Part shown: positions 9,875-19,019 of the stretch, in pieces | How positions within the stretch are numbered: position 1 is the first letter of the stretch | How the letters are laid out: each line of letters opens with the position of its first letter | NCBI GenBank assembly: GCA_902629125.1 | Contig: CACOPQ010000006.1 | Coordinates: 1 to 64,000 of the forward strand | Origin: an uncultured Alphaproteobacteria bacterium | GTDB taxonomy: Bacteria > Pseudomonadota > Alphaproteobacteria > Thalassobaculales > Thalassobaculaceae | Length of the DNA stretch: 64,000 nucleotides | Direction: 5' to 3' | Notes under the pieces: model-generated | Told to the model about the DNA's origin: nothing | Seen by the model: only the letters and a program-made list of their open reading frames with translations | Databases searched by the model: none | Translations under genes and position numbers: made by a program

Positions 9875-10759
9875 TTAAACGCTGTTTCCGATGTCTTTTC
9901 GTATTTTCTCACGGTGGAAGGAGTAAATACCCGTAATTATCACAATTAGTGTGCCAACGGCGGTTAGGTTATCCGGCCAGTCATTAAAAATAATAACCCC
10001 GAGCCCAATTGCCCATATCATAGCCGTATATCGAAAGGGTGCTATGAAACTAGTCTCGCCAGTTCTCATGGCTAGAACACTAAAAAAGTAACCAAAAACA
10101 ATCGCTATAGCGGCAAGTGTTAATAAAACCCAATGCGTGCTAGTTAAGGTGACCCACGCTACATTCGGCAACATAATTGCTCCATATAACGTAATTGCAA
10201 TGCCCGTAATCAAGGCTACTAGCGATGTTGGGACGTCTTTGGATAGTTTTCGCGTGGCTATATCTCTGATTGTAACGCAGAAAACAGCCGCAATTGCATA
10301 AAACGAATAGATAGAAAACCCGTCTACGCCAGGTCGTACAATTATTGTGACGCCCAGAAACCCAATTATTATTGCAAGCCATCGACGCCACCCCACAGTC
10401 TCCCTTAGTAAGAATGCGGCTGCCATTGTTACTGTCAATGGTACTGCTTGAAGTATCGCGGTAACATTTGCTAACGGTATTTGGGCTAGTGCCGATAGAA
10501 AAAATACAGCCGCACCTACTTCGGCCGCAACGCGAAGCCAAATGTATTTCCAATCAGCTTTATTTACTGAAACTTTGATTTGATTTCTATAGACTACTAT
10601 TACCGTCAGCATTGGTATTGTAATGATACCTCTTAAGAAAATTGCCTGGTATATTGAGATATCAATGAAAAGAAATTTCATGAAGGCATCGTTGATCACA
10701 AAGGCGAACATATTTATGCTCATAAAAATGGCGCCCTTAAGATTTTCTGGTAGTAGCAT
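9875..10759 (-). CDS. EamA/DMT family transporter
   Basis: Ten hydrophobic segments; duplicated EamA pattern (ILQAVPLTVTMAAAFLLRETVGWRRWLAIIIGFLGVTIIVRPG). Confidence 0.88.
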   Translation of the reverse strand: MLLPENLKGAIFMSINMFAFVINDAFMKFLFIDISIYQAIFLRGIITIPMLTVIVVYRNQIKVSVNKADWKYIWLRVAAEVGAAVFFLSALAQIPLANVTAILQAVPLTVTMAAAFLLRETVGWRRWLAIIIGFLGVTIIVRPGVDGFSIYSFYAIAAVFCVTIRDIATRKLSKDVPTSLVALITGIAITLYGAIMLPNVAWVTLTSTHWVLLTLAAIAIVFGYFFSVLAMRTGETSFIAPFRYTAMIWAIGLGVIIFNDWPDNLTAVGTLIVIITGIYSFHREKIRKDIGNSV

Positions 10760-10771
10760 TTTTTTTGCTCT

Positions 10772-11881
10772 TTAAATTTGGAACTTTTTTATAGCCGACG
10801 GGTCTAATCGAATTCCAAATCCAGACGTTTCTGAAATGTGTATCAATCCGTCTGCGACTTTTGGGCCTTCCATTAGCATTCCAGCCCAAAGTGGATCCCG
10901 CTCCGGATCAGCGAAACATTCAACGCACATTCCGTGTGGCTGGGAGGATAATAAGTGTGATGCTATTTGTGGTTCCTCGTGATGCGTAAGGTCTATATCA
11001 GAAAGTTCGGCAATAGCAGCAACCTTCTTCCAAGTGGAGACGCCACCACCTTCAGAAGCATCAAAATTAACAATATCGACCGCATTAGAATTAATCAGTC
11101 TTCGCATACCCTGACCTGAGATTTCACTTTGACCAGCATTGATAGGAATTTTCGTTCGCTGTCGAACTTCTCGCATACCGCGTATATCATCCATCCAGTG
11201 GCATGGTTCTTCGAACCAGGCAATTTCTTGATCTTCAACTAAATTAGCAAACTTAGTAGCTTCTCGCCATGACCAACCTCTATTGGCATCTACGGCTATT
11301 AGAAAATCTGGTCCGTTTGCTTCCCTGGCTATACGCACTCTTTTGGCATCCTCCTCGGGCGTCAAGCCGCCGACCTTTACCTTGCACCCACTCATGCCAA
11401 GATCTTTCAAATCTTGCATTTCACGTGCTAGATCATCGAGCGTTTTTCCATCTTCGTAGTAACCACCAATTGAAATTATTTCTCTTCTATCGCTAATTCC
11501 GCCGAGCAAACGGCAAACACTAACGTCAAAACAGCGACCTATCGCGTCCCAAATCGCTGTGTCAACGCAAGCAATAGCCTGGCTGAATAGCTCCGCGGAT
11601 AAGGCAGCCGTTTCTAATTTTCTACGCATTTTAAGGTTCAGTAGTTGCCAGTTGCGGACATCTTCGCCGATTAATAGTGGGGCAATTTGTTTATCTATAA
11701 GATCTGCGATTTCTCTACCGTGACTTCTGTTATCTCCATTGTAAACTTCAGCAACTGGTCCATCTTTCACCCACAATTGTGTCACAATTGTACACCGCGA
11801 TGTAACGCTGTATGTACTTCCGCCAAAGTCCTTTGTCAGAGGTATTCTTATTGGTATCGCCGTAATTTTATCTATGAACAT
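10772..11881 (-). CDS. Mandelate racemase/muconate lactonizing enzyme family protein (enolase superfamily)
   Basis: KVKVGG, DANRGWSW, WFEEPCHWMDD, HHEEPQIASHLLSS. Start placed at the internal ATG MFIDKITAIPIRIP; the ORF extends to 11896. Confidence 0.88.
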   Translation of the reverse strand: MFIDKITAIPIRIPLTKDFGGSTYSVTSRCTIVTQLWVKDGPVAEVYNGDNRSHGREIADLIDKQIAPLLIGEDVRNWQLLNLKMRRKLETAALSAELFSQAIACVDTAIWDAIGRCFDVSVCRLLGGISDRREIISIGGYYEDGKTLDDLAREMQDLKDLGMSGCKVKVGGLTPEEDAKRVRIAREANGPDFLIAVDANRGWSWREATKFANLVEDQEIAWFEEPCHWMDDIRGMREVRQRTKIPINAGQSEISGQGMRRLINSNAVDIVNFDASEGGGVSTWKKVAAIAELSDIDLTHHEEPQIASHLLSSQPHGMCVECFADPERDPLWAGMLMEGPKVADGLIHISETSGFGIRLDPSAIKKFQI

Positions 11882-12059
11882 GAAGGCATACTCCACGGGT
11901 GAGTCTATTTAGGCTATTTAAGTATCACGACCAATTCAAACGCTGTAAACAGATAATCCGCTAACTAGGGTACGTCTATAAAGCGAAGTTGACCTCAAAT
12001 GGATTTGAAATTATCAATAGATATCGAGAATATGCGCTAATTTTACAAAGTCATTTTGG

Positions 12060-13598
12060 GTGATGCTGATGTCAAATGGAAACGTGGAAACTACTAACGA
12101 TAAAGACAGCGAGCATTTCGATGTTTTAATAGTTGGTGCGGGCATTTCTGGCGTGGCAGCTGGAGTTTACCTCAACAAATACTGCCCTAGTGAAAATTTT
12201 CTGATACTTGAAGCTGAGGAAAGCTTCGGTGGAACTTGGTGGACACATCGTTCCCCAGGAATTCGATCAGATAGTGACCTTCACACTTTCGGGTACAGTT
12301 TTAAGCCCTGGGTTGGGCCGCCAATTGCCACCGCGAATGAGATACTCTCTTACATGGGAGAAGTTATAAAAGAAAACCGTCTAGAGAAAAATATTAGATA
12401 CAAACATCGAATATTGAGAGCAAATTGGTGTAACGCCGAAAAGCAGTGGTTTATCGAAGCAGAATGTCTCGAGAACAAAGAGCTGAAGCATTTTCGGGTA
12501 AACTTTTTATGGATGTGCCAGGGATATTATAGGCACAATGAGGGCTATACGCCTAATTGGGACGGTATCTCGGATTTTAAAGGTAGGATAGCGCACCCAG
12601 AAAATTGGCCAGATGATTTAGATTATAAAGATAAGAAAGTTGTTGTTATTGGGTCAGGGGCAACGGCAGCAACAGTAGTTCCCGCTATGGCCAATAGCGC
12701 AAAGCATGTTACGATGCTTCAGCGCACGCCGACGTTTTTTCGTACCGGACGTAACGCTATTGAAATTGCTGAAACCCTTCGAGAACTGAATATCGATGAG
12801 GCCTGGATACATGAAATCACCCGACGCAAGATTATGCATGACCAAACAACATTCACTGCGCGGTGTCGTTCAGAACCTGAGAAAGTGAGGGATGAATTAA
12901 TAGGCAATATAAGGGATTTGTTAGGTCCTGATTACGATGTTGAAAAGCATTTTACACCTCCATATAGACCATGGCGTCAACGTATCGCCTTTGTTCCAGA
13001 CGCGGATTTGTTTAAATCTATTGCAGATGGCAAAGCATCAGTAGTGACTTCGCAAATAGATAAATTTGTATCCAAGGGTATTCAGCTAGAGTCAGGTGAG
13101 ATTTTGGAAGCGGATGTGATTGTCACTGCCACTGGCTTTAATATGAATGTAATGGGCGATATAGACTTTGCCATTGATAGTGCGCCATTAAATTTTCATG
13201 ACACCGTAACATATCGGGGAATGATGTTCACGGGTGTGCCTAACTTGGCTTGGGTTTTTGGTTACTTCAGAGGAAGTTGGACGATAAGGAGTGAAATAAT
13301 AGCGGGATTCGTTTGCCGGCTTCTCAATCATATGAAAAAGAATGGCGCAAAAAGTGTAGAGCCTGCATTGCGAAAGACAGAATCAGATATGGCCTTATTT
13401 GACTGGATGGATGACGAGGACTTTAATCCAAATTATCTTAAAAGGGCATTGCCATTATTGCCGCGTAGAGGCGATAGTTTTGAGTGGCGGCACACACAAG
13501 ATCACTGGCGAGAACAGACGGAATTTCCTTTAATTAATCTGGACGACGAAGTTTTCATTTACCGTGGCATAGATAACTCCGTTATGGCGGCTGAGTGA
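12060..13598 (+). CDS. Flavin-dependent monooxygenase, Baeyer-Villiger type
   Basis: Rossmann motif VLIVGAGISGVAAGVYL; type I BVMO fingerprint FKGRIAHPENWP (FxGxxxHxxxWP); second nucleotide-binding motif VVVIGSGATAAT. Confidence 0.85.
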   Translation: MMLMSNGNVETTNDKDSEHFDVLIVGAGISGVAAGVYLNKYCPSENFLILEAEESFGGTWWTHRSPGIRSDSDLHTFGYSFKPWVGPPIATANEILSYMGEVIKENRLEKNIRYKHRILRANWCNAEKQWFIEAECLENKELKHFRVNFLWMCQGYYRHNEGYTPNWDGISDFKGRIAHPENWPDDLDYKDKKVVVIGSGATAATVVPAMANSAKHVTMLQRTPTFFRTGRNAIEIAETLRELNIDEAWIHEITRRKIMHDQTTFTARCRSEPEKVRDELIGNIRDLLGPDYDVEKHFTPPYRPWRQRIAFVPDADLFKSIADGKASVVTSQIDKFVSKGIQLESGEILEADVIVTATGFNMNVMGDIDFAIDSAPLNFHDTVTYRGMMFTGVPNLAWVFGYFRGSWTIRSEIIAGFVCRLLNHMKKNGAKSVEPALRKTESDMALFDWMDDEDFNPNYLKRALPLLPRRGDSFEWRHTQDHWREQTEFPLINLDDEVFIYRGIDNSVMAAE

Positions 13599-13748
13599 GC
13601 ATAAAGGAATGAGCAATCACTTAGAAATTGGTATTTAATAGATTAAGTAAGAAAAATTAAAAGCGATCTTTATGGCATGGCGCTTTAGAAAAGGGTAGGA
13701 TCTGCCGGCACATTCTTCCCTGACTCTCATTAACGAAAGCGAGAAATA

Positions 13749-14627
13749 ATGTTCCGTAATTTGACGGACAATACGAAGGGCGTTTTGTGCATGATAGCGG
13801 GAACGCTTGTGCTTACAAGCCAGGACGCAATTACAAAATGGATGACCGCAAAGTATCATGCGGGAGAAATTTTATTTTATCGAGGGATTTTCTCGTTTAT
13901 TCCAATTATTTGCCTCATAATTATTGCCAAAAATTATAATATAATTTTTACAAAGAATCTTAAAACTACGCTTTTTCGAGCATTCCTTGGAACAGCCACA
14001 TCAATATTTGTAGTTCTATCTTTTATACATTTGCCGTTAGCGACAGCTTTAGCAATAATTTTTCTTAGCCCCATTATGTTAACTGCATTATCTGGGCCGT
14101 TGTTAAAAGAGAAGGTGGGTTGGCGAAGATGGGTGGCTGTTTTCGTAGGTTTTTTAGGCGTACTTTTAATCATGCGACCCTCAGGTGGGGGAGATTACTT
14201 TTTATACGCTATCCCAATTATTACAGCTTTACTAGCTACGTTTAGAGACCTAGTTACACGAAGTATGAAAGGTGGTGATAGTTCAGCGTCAATATTATTC
14301 TTTTCGATGGTTGCTGCCTTGATTACTGGCGCTTTAAGTTTGCCTGTTTTTGGCGCTAGTATGCCAAGCTTATCGGATTTATTTTTGTTTGCAGCAGCAG
14401 GAACCATGGTTGGTTTAGCTCATTTTCTACAAATTCAAGCTCTTTTATTTGCCTCTGCGAGTATCGTATCCCCCTTTAAATATCTATCATTGGTATATGC
14501 TGCTTTAATAGGGTACTTCATTTGGGGTGATGTCCCGGATGAGTGGAAAATATGTGGCGCGGCCCTAATTGTCGGAGCCGGAATTTTTATACTATACCGG
14601 GAAGGGCAGAAAAAAGATTTCCGCTGA
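13749..14627 (+). CDS. EamA/DMT family transporter
   Basis: Multiple TM segments; LSGPLLKEKVGWRRWVAVFVGFLGVLLIMRP. Confidence 0.88.
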   Translation: MFRNLTDNTKGVLCMIAGTLVLTSQDAITKWMTAKYHAGEILFYRGIFSFIPIICLIIIAKNYNIIFTKNLKTTLFRAFLGTATSIFVVLSFIHLPLATALAIIFLSPIMLTALSGPLLKEKVGWRRWVAVFVGFLGVLLIMRPSGGGDYFLYAIPIITALLATFRDLVTRSMKGGDSSASILFFSMVAALITGALSLPVFGASMPSLSDLFLFAAAGTMVGLAHFLQIQALLFASASIVSPFKYLSLVYAALIGYFIWGDVPDEWKICGAALIVGAGIFILYREGQKKDFR

Positions 14628-14737
14628 CCAGACTAGATCCAAATGGACCTCACTTTTACTTTATGAGCAGACTCCCAAAACAAGATCTTATAACAGCGGG
14701 CTCAAAAACTAGTCAAAAAGGATTAGCTAGTTTTTAA

Positions 14738-15505
14738 TTATGTTACATTCTTTTTGAAATTTTCTAGCTGCATTTTGCTGCCAGCTGTCATGCATGCTAG
14801 GTCTGAGGTGAGCATGACCATATCAAAGCCCCGCTCTGCCGCATCTATCGCAAACTCGCTGCCCGCACAATGCATCACAGCTTTGATTCCACTATCATGT
14901 GCTGTTTTAAGTATTTTATTACATGTTTCTATATGCAAGGGGTCTGGGTTATCACCTCTCGGTGCAAGTTCTAAGGCATAGGAAAGGTCGGAAGGCCCAA
15001 TATATACTGCATCAAGACCAGGCGTTGCGCAAATAGCTTCCAGATTTGCCAAACCTTCTTTGGTTTCAATCATTGCCATAACAATGATCTCCTCATTTGC
15101 TTTACTTGGATAGTCAGCTCCCCCGTATTGGAATGCCCGTATAGGGCCAAAAGACCGCATTCCATCGGGTGGGTACCGGCAGGCGCTTACGGCTCGTTCA
15201 GCTTCGTCTGCATTATTCACAAGGGGCACAATTATACCATATGCACCTAAGTCGAGTGCCTTCATAATAGAGGCAGGATCATTCCAGGCAACTCTTACGA
15301 ATGGAACTGTATCTGTCTGAGAAATAGCTTGCAGCATGGGTAAAACGTCGCTCATTTCTGATATGCCATGTTGCAAGTCAACGCAAAGTGCATCGAAACC
15401 CTGTCTTGCCATAACCTCTGCGGTCATCCCGTGAGAAACGGATAGCCATCCTAAAGTCGCACATTTCCCGTTTTGCCAAATTTTCTTTATTTTATTTTCG
15501 CGCAT
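14738..15505 (-). CDS. HpcH/HpaI aldolase/citrate lyase family protein
   Basis: DALCVDLQHG, PFVRVAWNDPASIMKALDLGAYGIIVPLVNNADEAERAV, IGPSDLSYALE. Start chosen at MRENKI, with GAGGAG upstream. Confidence 0.9.
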   Translation of the reverse strand: MRENKIKKIWQNGKCATLGWLSVSHGMTAEVMARQGFDALCVDLQHGISEMSDVLPMLQAISQTDTVPFVRVAWNDPASIMKALDLGAYGIIVPLVNNADEAERAVSACRYPPDGMRSFGPIRAFQYGGADYPSKANEEIIVMAMIETKEGLANLEAICATPGLDAVYIGPSDLSYALELAPRGDNPDPLHIETCNKILKTAHDSGIKAVMHCAGSEFAIDAAERGFDMVMLTSDLACMTAGSKMQLENFKKNVT

Positions 15506-15770
15506 GTGCCACTCCTCGAACACTATTGTTAATAGAATGCAATTGGACGATATAAATTATTATTTACTGTCGTATAAAATTTCGTAGCCTCTAAACTGAT
15601 GCCGCAAATATTTTGAAAACACCCAAACAGGCTATCATTATCTTTTCATAACTAAAATTAAAAACAATAGATCTCAATTTTTGAACCTATTATATATTTG
15701 AAACAGACGTGGTGGCTTTTCAACCTTATACCTTTAAGCAAAAGCTATATAACGAAATGAAAAAAACAAA

Positions 15771-16367
15771 ATGAAAAAGAAAGTTTCTATAAAGTTAACC
15801 CTCTTCAAGATAACTTTATTTTGGTTGGTTATCATTACTGGTTCTGCTGAGAGCTCGAATTTGAGTGACAAGCATTTATTTAATTTGGCTCGCGACAAAG
15901 GAGTAGTATTTCTACTGCGCCATGCCTTAGCGCCGGGAATGGGCGATCCAAAAAACTTTGATGTGAATGACTGCAGAACGCAAAGACTTTTGTCTGAAGA
16001 AGGCCGATCCCAGGCACGGATGGTTGGTGAAAAATTTCGTCAAAGTGGTGTAAAAAGTGCTCGTGTTAAAAGCAGTCAGTGGTGTCGATGTAAAGAAACG
16101 GCGAAGCTCCTTAAGCTAGGTCTTGTAGAGGAAATCGAATTTTTAAACTCCTTCTTCGATAGGCCGGAAAGAGAGGAGCCTCAGACGACAGCGCTTCGAA
16201 AATGGTTATTTGAGCAAGTTTCCACTAGCGGACTAATTTTAGTTACGCATCAAGTGAATATCACTGCATTGACGGGAGTTTTTCCATCTTCTGGAGAGCT
16301 AGTTGTCATAAGGCTAAAGAAACCCTCCGGGATACAGGTGGTGGGGACGATTGATACAAAATATTAA
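15771..16367 (+). CDS. Exported histidine phosphatase superfamily protein
   Basis: N-terminal hydrophobic signal; VFLLRHALAPGMGDP (RHx) and LILVTHQVNITALTG. Confidence 0.8.
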   Translation: MKKKVSIKLTLFKITLFWLVIITGSAESSNLSDKHLFNLARDKGVVFLLRHALAPGMGDPKNFDVNDCRTQRLLSEEGRSQARMVGEKFRQSGVKSARVKSSQWCRCKETAKLLKLGLVEEIEFLNSFFDRPEREEPQTTALRKWLFEQVSTSGLILVTHQVNITALTGVFPSSGELVVIRLKKPSGIQVVGTIDTKY

Positions 16368-16461
16368 GAGAGAAATGGCACGAAAAGTTCTTGTTATTCG
16401 GACTTCTATAAGAAATTCCTTAGAAGGTGTTCCCATCCATAAAAGCAATTCGGTGGGCTGC

Positions 16462-18033
16462 TTATATTATTGACCAGATTGTTTCTATTGTATCGGCTTC
16501 TTGTGCAGGCTTGTCCCAGCGTATCCGATTAATGCGCGGAAAACGGAGGGCTACGCCAGATTTGTGACGCGAACTTTCATGTGCGCTGTCGAACGCGAGT
16601 TCTACAACCAGCTCCTTCCTGACTTCTCTAACGGGACCAAATCGGTTCAGCGTGTTGTTTCGAACCCATTTATCTAGCATCACGAGTTCTTCATCAGTAA
16701 AACCTGAGTAAGCTTTTCCCACAGGCACCAATTCATTCCCTTGCCATATTCCAAAGGTATAATCCGAATAAAATGAACTCCGACGGCCATGGCCCCGTTG
16801 AGCATACATCATAACACCATCTAGAAATTTTGGGTCCCGCTTCCATTTGAACCATGGACCTTTTGGACGTCCCGCCGAATACTTACTTTGGAGGTCTTTG
16901 ATCATAACGCCTTCGTGACCAAGAGTATCGGCTTTCTCTGTTCGCAGTTCAGCAAGACGATTCCAGTTATCAAAAACTAAGATCTCAGAAATATCCAGTC
17001 GACTATTTCTTACCCGTTCCATCCAATCTTCTAATTTTTGACGTCTAACTTGAAGAGGCAAATCCCTTATATCGTCATCATTGTAAAATAGCATATCGTA
17101 AACCCGAATAAATGCGGGGTAGTTTTTTAGGTGTATTTTGGTTGGTGATTTTCTATTCAGCCTTTGTTGTAGATGATTAAACGGGAGCGCTTTGAAGTTG
17201 TCACCAACGAGTAATTCCCCATCCAAGACAGCTTTCCCGTTAAGTTCGCCGACGATATCTGGAAAAGCTCTAGATATATCATCACCTGTTCGGGAAAAAA
17301 GCCGCTTGCTAGATTCATCAAAAACCGCCTGAACCCTAATACCATCCCATTTCCATTCAGCTTGAAAATCGTTTGGATCAAGACGATCAAAATCCTTTTC
17401 TGTGTTTAAAGGGTTTGCCAACATCATAGGATGGAATGTTCTCGTATGCTGAATTTTGGGAATGTCAGATTTCCCATCCAGCCATTCGAAGAGACCAATG
17501 TATGGCGGCGTAAGACCATGCCACACTCTCTCGATATCTTCCAATAGGTAACCGCTGTAAGCCGCAAGTGACGTTTTAGCCAGTCTTGCTGAGACACCAA
17601 CTCGGAGGCCACCAGTAGCAAATTTAATCATCGCCCAGCGTTCATCTGAATTGGCATTGTCCAAAAAACTTGAAATTAATGAAGAAAGTTTTGTCTTTGA
17701 GGTTTCCTCCAAATCGGAAATAAATTCTGTAATACTTGGCAGTTTTTCTTTACTTGGTGTTGTGTCTGGCCAAATTAAGGAGACAGTTTCGGCCAAATCA
17801 CCAACATAGTCATAGGACAAATTAAACAACTCTTGATCAATCTTCTCCGCTACCAAGGTTCGTAACAATGTCGGTTTTATTCCAGGAAAAGATAATGTTC
17901 TCGTGAGCGCACCTAGAGCATAACCACGATCGGGATCTGGAGTATATTTGAAATACTCAGATAGAACTGAAATTTTGTCATTACGGGAAGTTTTCAAAAT
18001 AAGTGTGACTAAGAGTTGCGAGAACCTTTTCAT
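16462..18033 (-). CDS. ATP-dependent DNA ligase (ligase-associated repair cluster)
   Basis: Adenylation motif EWKWDGIRVQ; FSRTGDDISRAFPDI; VLDGELLV; EGVMIKDLQSKYSAGRPKGPWFKWKRDP. Confidence 0.93.
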   Translation of the reverse strand: MKRFSQLLVTLILKTSRNDKISVLSEYFKYTPDPDRGYALGALTRTLSFPGIKPTLLRTLVAEKIDQELFNLSYDYVGDLAETVSLIWPDTTPSKEKLPSITEFISDLEETSKTKLSSLISSFLDNANSDERWAMIKFATGGLRVGVSARLAKTSLAAYSGYLLEDIERVWHGLTPPYIGLFEWLDGKSDIPKIQHTRTFHPMMLANPLNTEKDFDRLDPNDFQAEWKWDGIRVQAVFDESSKRLFSRTGDDISRAFPDIVGELNGKAVLDGELLVGDNFKALPFNHLQQRLNRKSPTKIHLKNYPAFIRVYDMLFYNDDDIRDLPLQVRRQKLEDWMERVRNSRLDISEILVFDNWNRLAELRTEKADTLGHEGVMIKDLQSKYSAGRPKGPWFKWKRDPKFLDGVMMYAQRGHGRRSSFYSDYTFGIWQGNELVPVGKAYSGFTDEELVMLDKWVRNNTLNRFGPVREVRKELVVELAFDSAHESSRHKSGVALRFPRINRIRWDKPAQEADTIETIWSII

Positions 18034-19019
18034 ATCTCAAGCTCCTCATCGCGTCCTTGTAATCGCAGTGGCTCTGCATTTTTCCCATTGAGTTTACACC
18101 AATGCACTATTGCATCCTCCCTTCCATGTGTGACCCAAATTGTATCAGCTTCCGTAGCCTTGATTGTGCTGGTGAGTTCGTTCCAGTCGGCGTGATCTGA
18201 TATTATTAGTGGAAGTTCAACGCCACTTCTTTTAGCTCGTTGTTTTATTGTCATCCAACCAGACGCCTGGCAAATTATTGGGTCCATAAGACGCCTTGAC
18301 CAACGGTCTCGGAGCGCCGACGGCGGTGCCATCACAACTGCTCCTTTCATAGTTTCTTTGTCTTGAACGAGTGCTTTTCGAAGTTGGCCTAGATTTATTC
18401 CTTCAGATGAATAGTAGTCGCAAAGTTTCTCTAGAGCGCCGTGAATAAAAATAGGGCGGTCATAGCCAGCTTCTCGGAGAAGACTCATAACTCGTTGTGC
18501 TTTCCCTAAAGAATATACCCCAACTAGGTGCGTTCTGTTAGGTTGCTTTGAAATAGACTTTAATAGATTGTTGATTTCATTATGGGGCGACGGATGCTGA
18601 AATATAGGCAAGCCAAAGGTCGCTTCAGTTACGAAAAGGTCGCATTTAATGATTTCAAATGCCTGAGCACTGCTATCAGGGATTGTTTTATAATCGCCCG
18701 TTACAACAACCCGCTGCCCTCTGTACTCTATCGAAACTTGAGCGCTTCCCAAAATGTGTCCGGCGGGATGTAACGCAATGGTTACATCATTTATTCTCAA
18801 TGGTTTGCCAAACTCCATTGATTGAAAAGAGGTGGCACTTTTCTCACCATACCTAATTTTCATAATGTCTATTGTCTGTCGAGAGGCTAAAACTTTTTGG
18901 TGGCCGGGTCGTGCGTGATCGGCGTGGCCGTGCGTAATTATTGCGTTGTCGACGGGCTTGATTGGGTCGATGTAGGTGTCAATTGGTGCTATATAAAGTT
19001 CATGATTAATCCACTGCAT
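18030..19019 (-). CDS. Ligase-associated MBL-fold DNA exonuclease
   Basis: HGHADHARPGH metal site; VVVTGDYK; 4-bp overlap with the ligase start. Confidence 0.9.
   Translation of the reverse strand: MQWINHELYIAPIDTYIDPIKPVDNAIITHGHADHARPGHQKVLASRQTIDIMKIRYGEKSATSFQSMEFGKPLRINDVTIALHPAGHILGSAQVSIEYRGQRVVVTGDYKTIPDSSAQAFEIIKCDLFVTEATFGLPIFQHPSPHNEINNLLKSISKQPNRTHLVGVYSLGKAQRVMSLLREAGYDRPIFIHGALEKLCDYYSSEGINLGQLRKALVQDKETMKGAVVMAPPSALRDRWSRRLMDPIICQASGWMTIKQRAKRSGVELPLIISDHADWNELTSTIKATEADTIWVTHGREDAIVHWCKLNGKNAEPLRLQGRDEELEI

Noticed and set aside
18582-18856. Plus-strand ORFs inside the exonuclease gene
   Set aside because: Antisense noise within a conserved MBL-fold gene.
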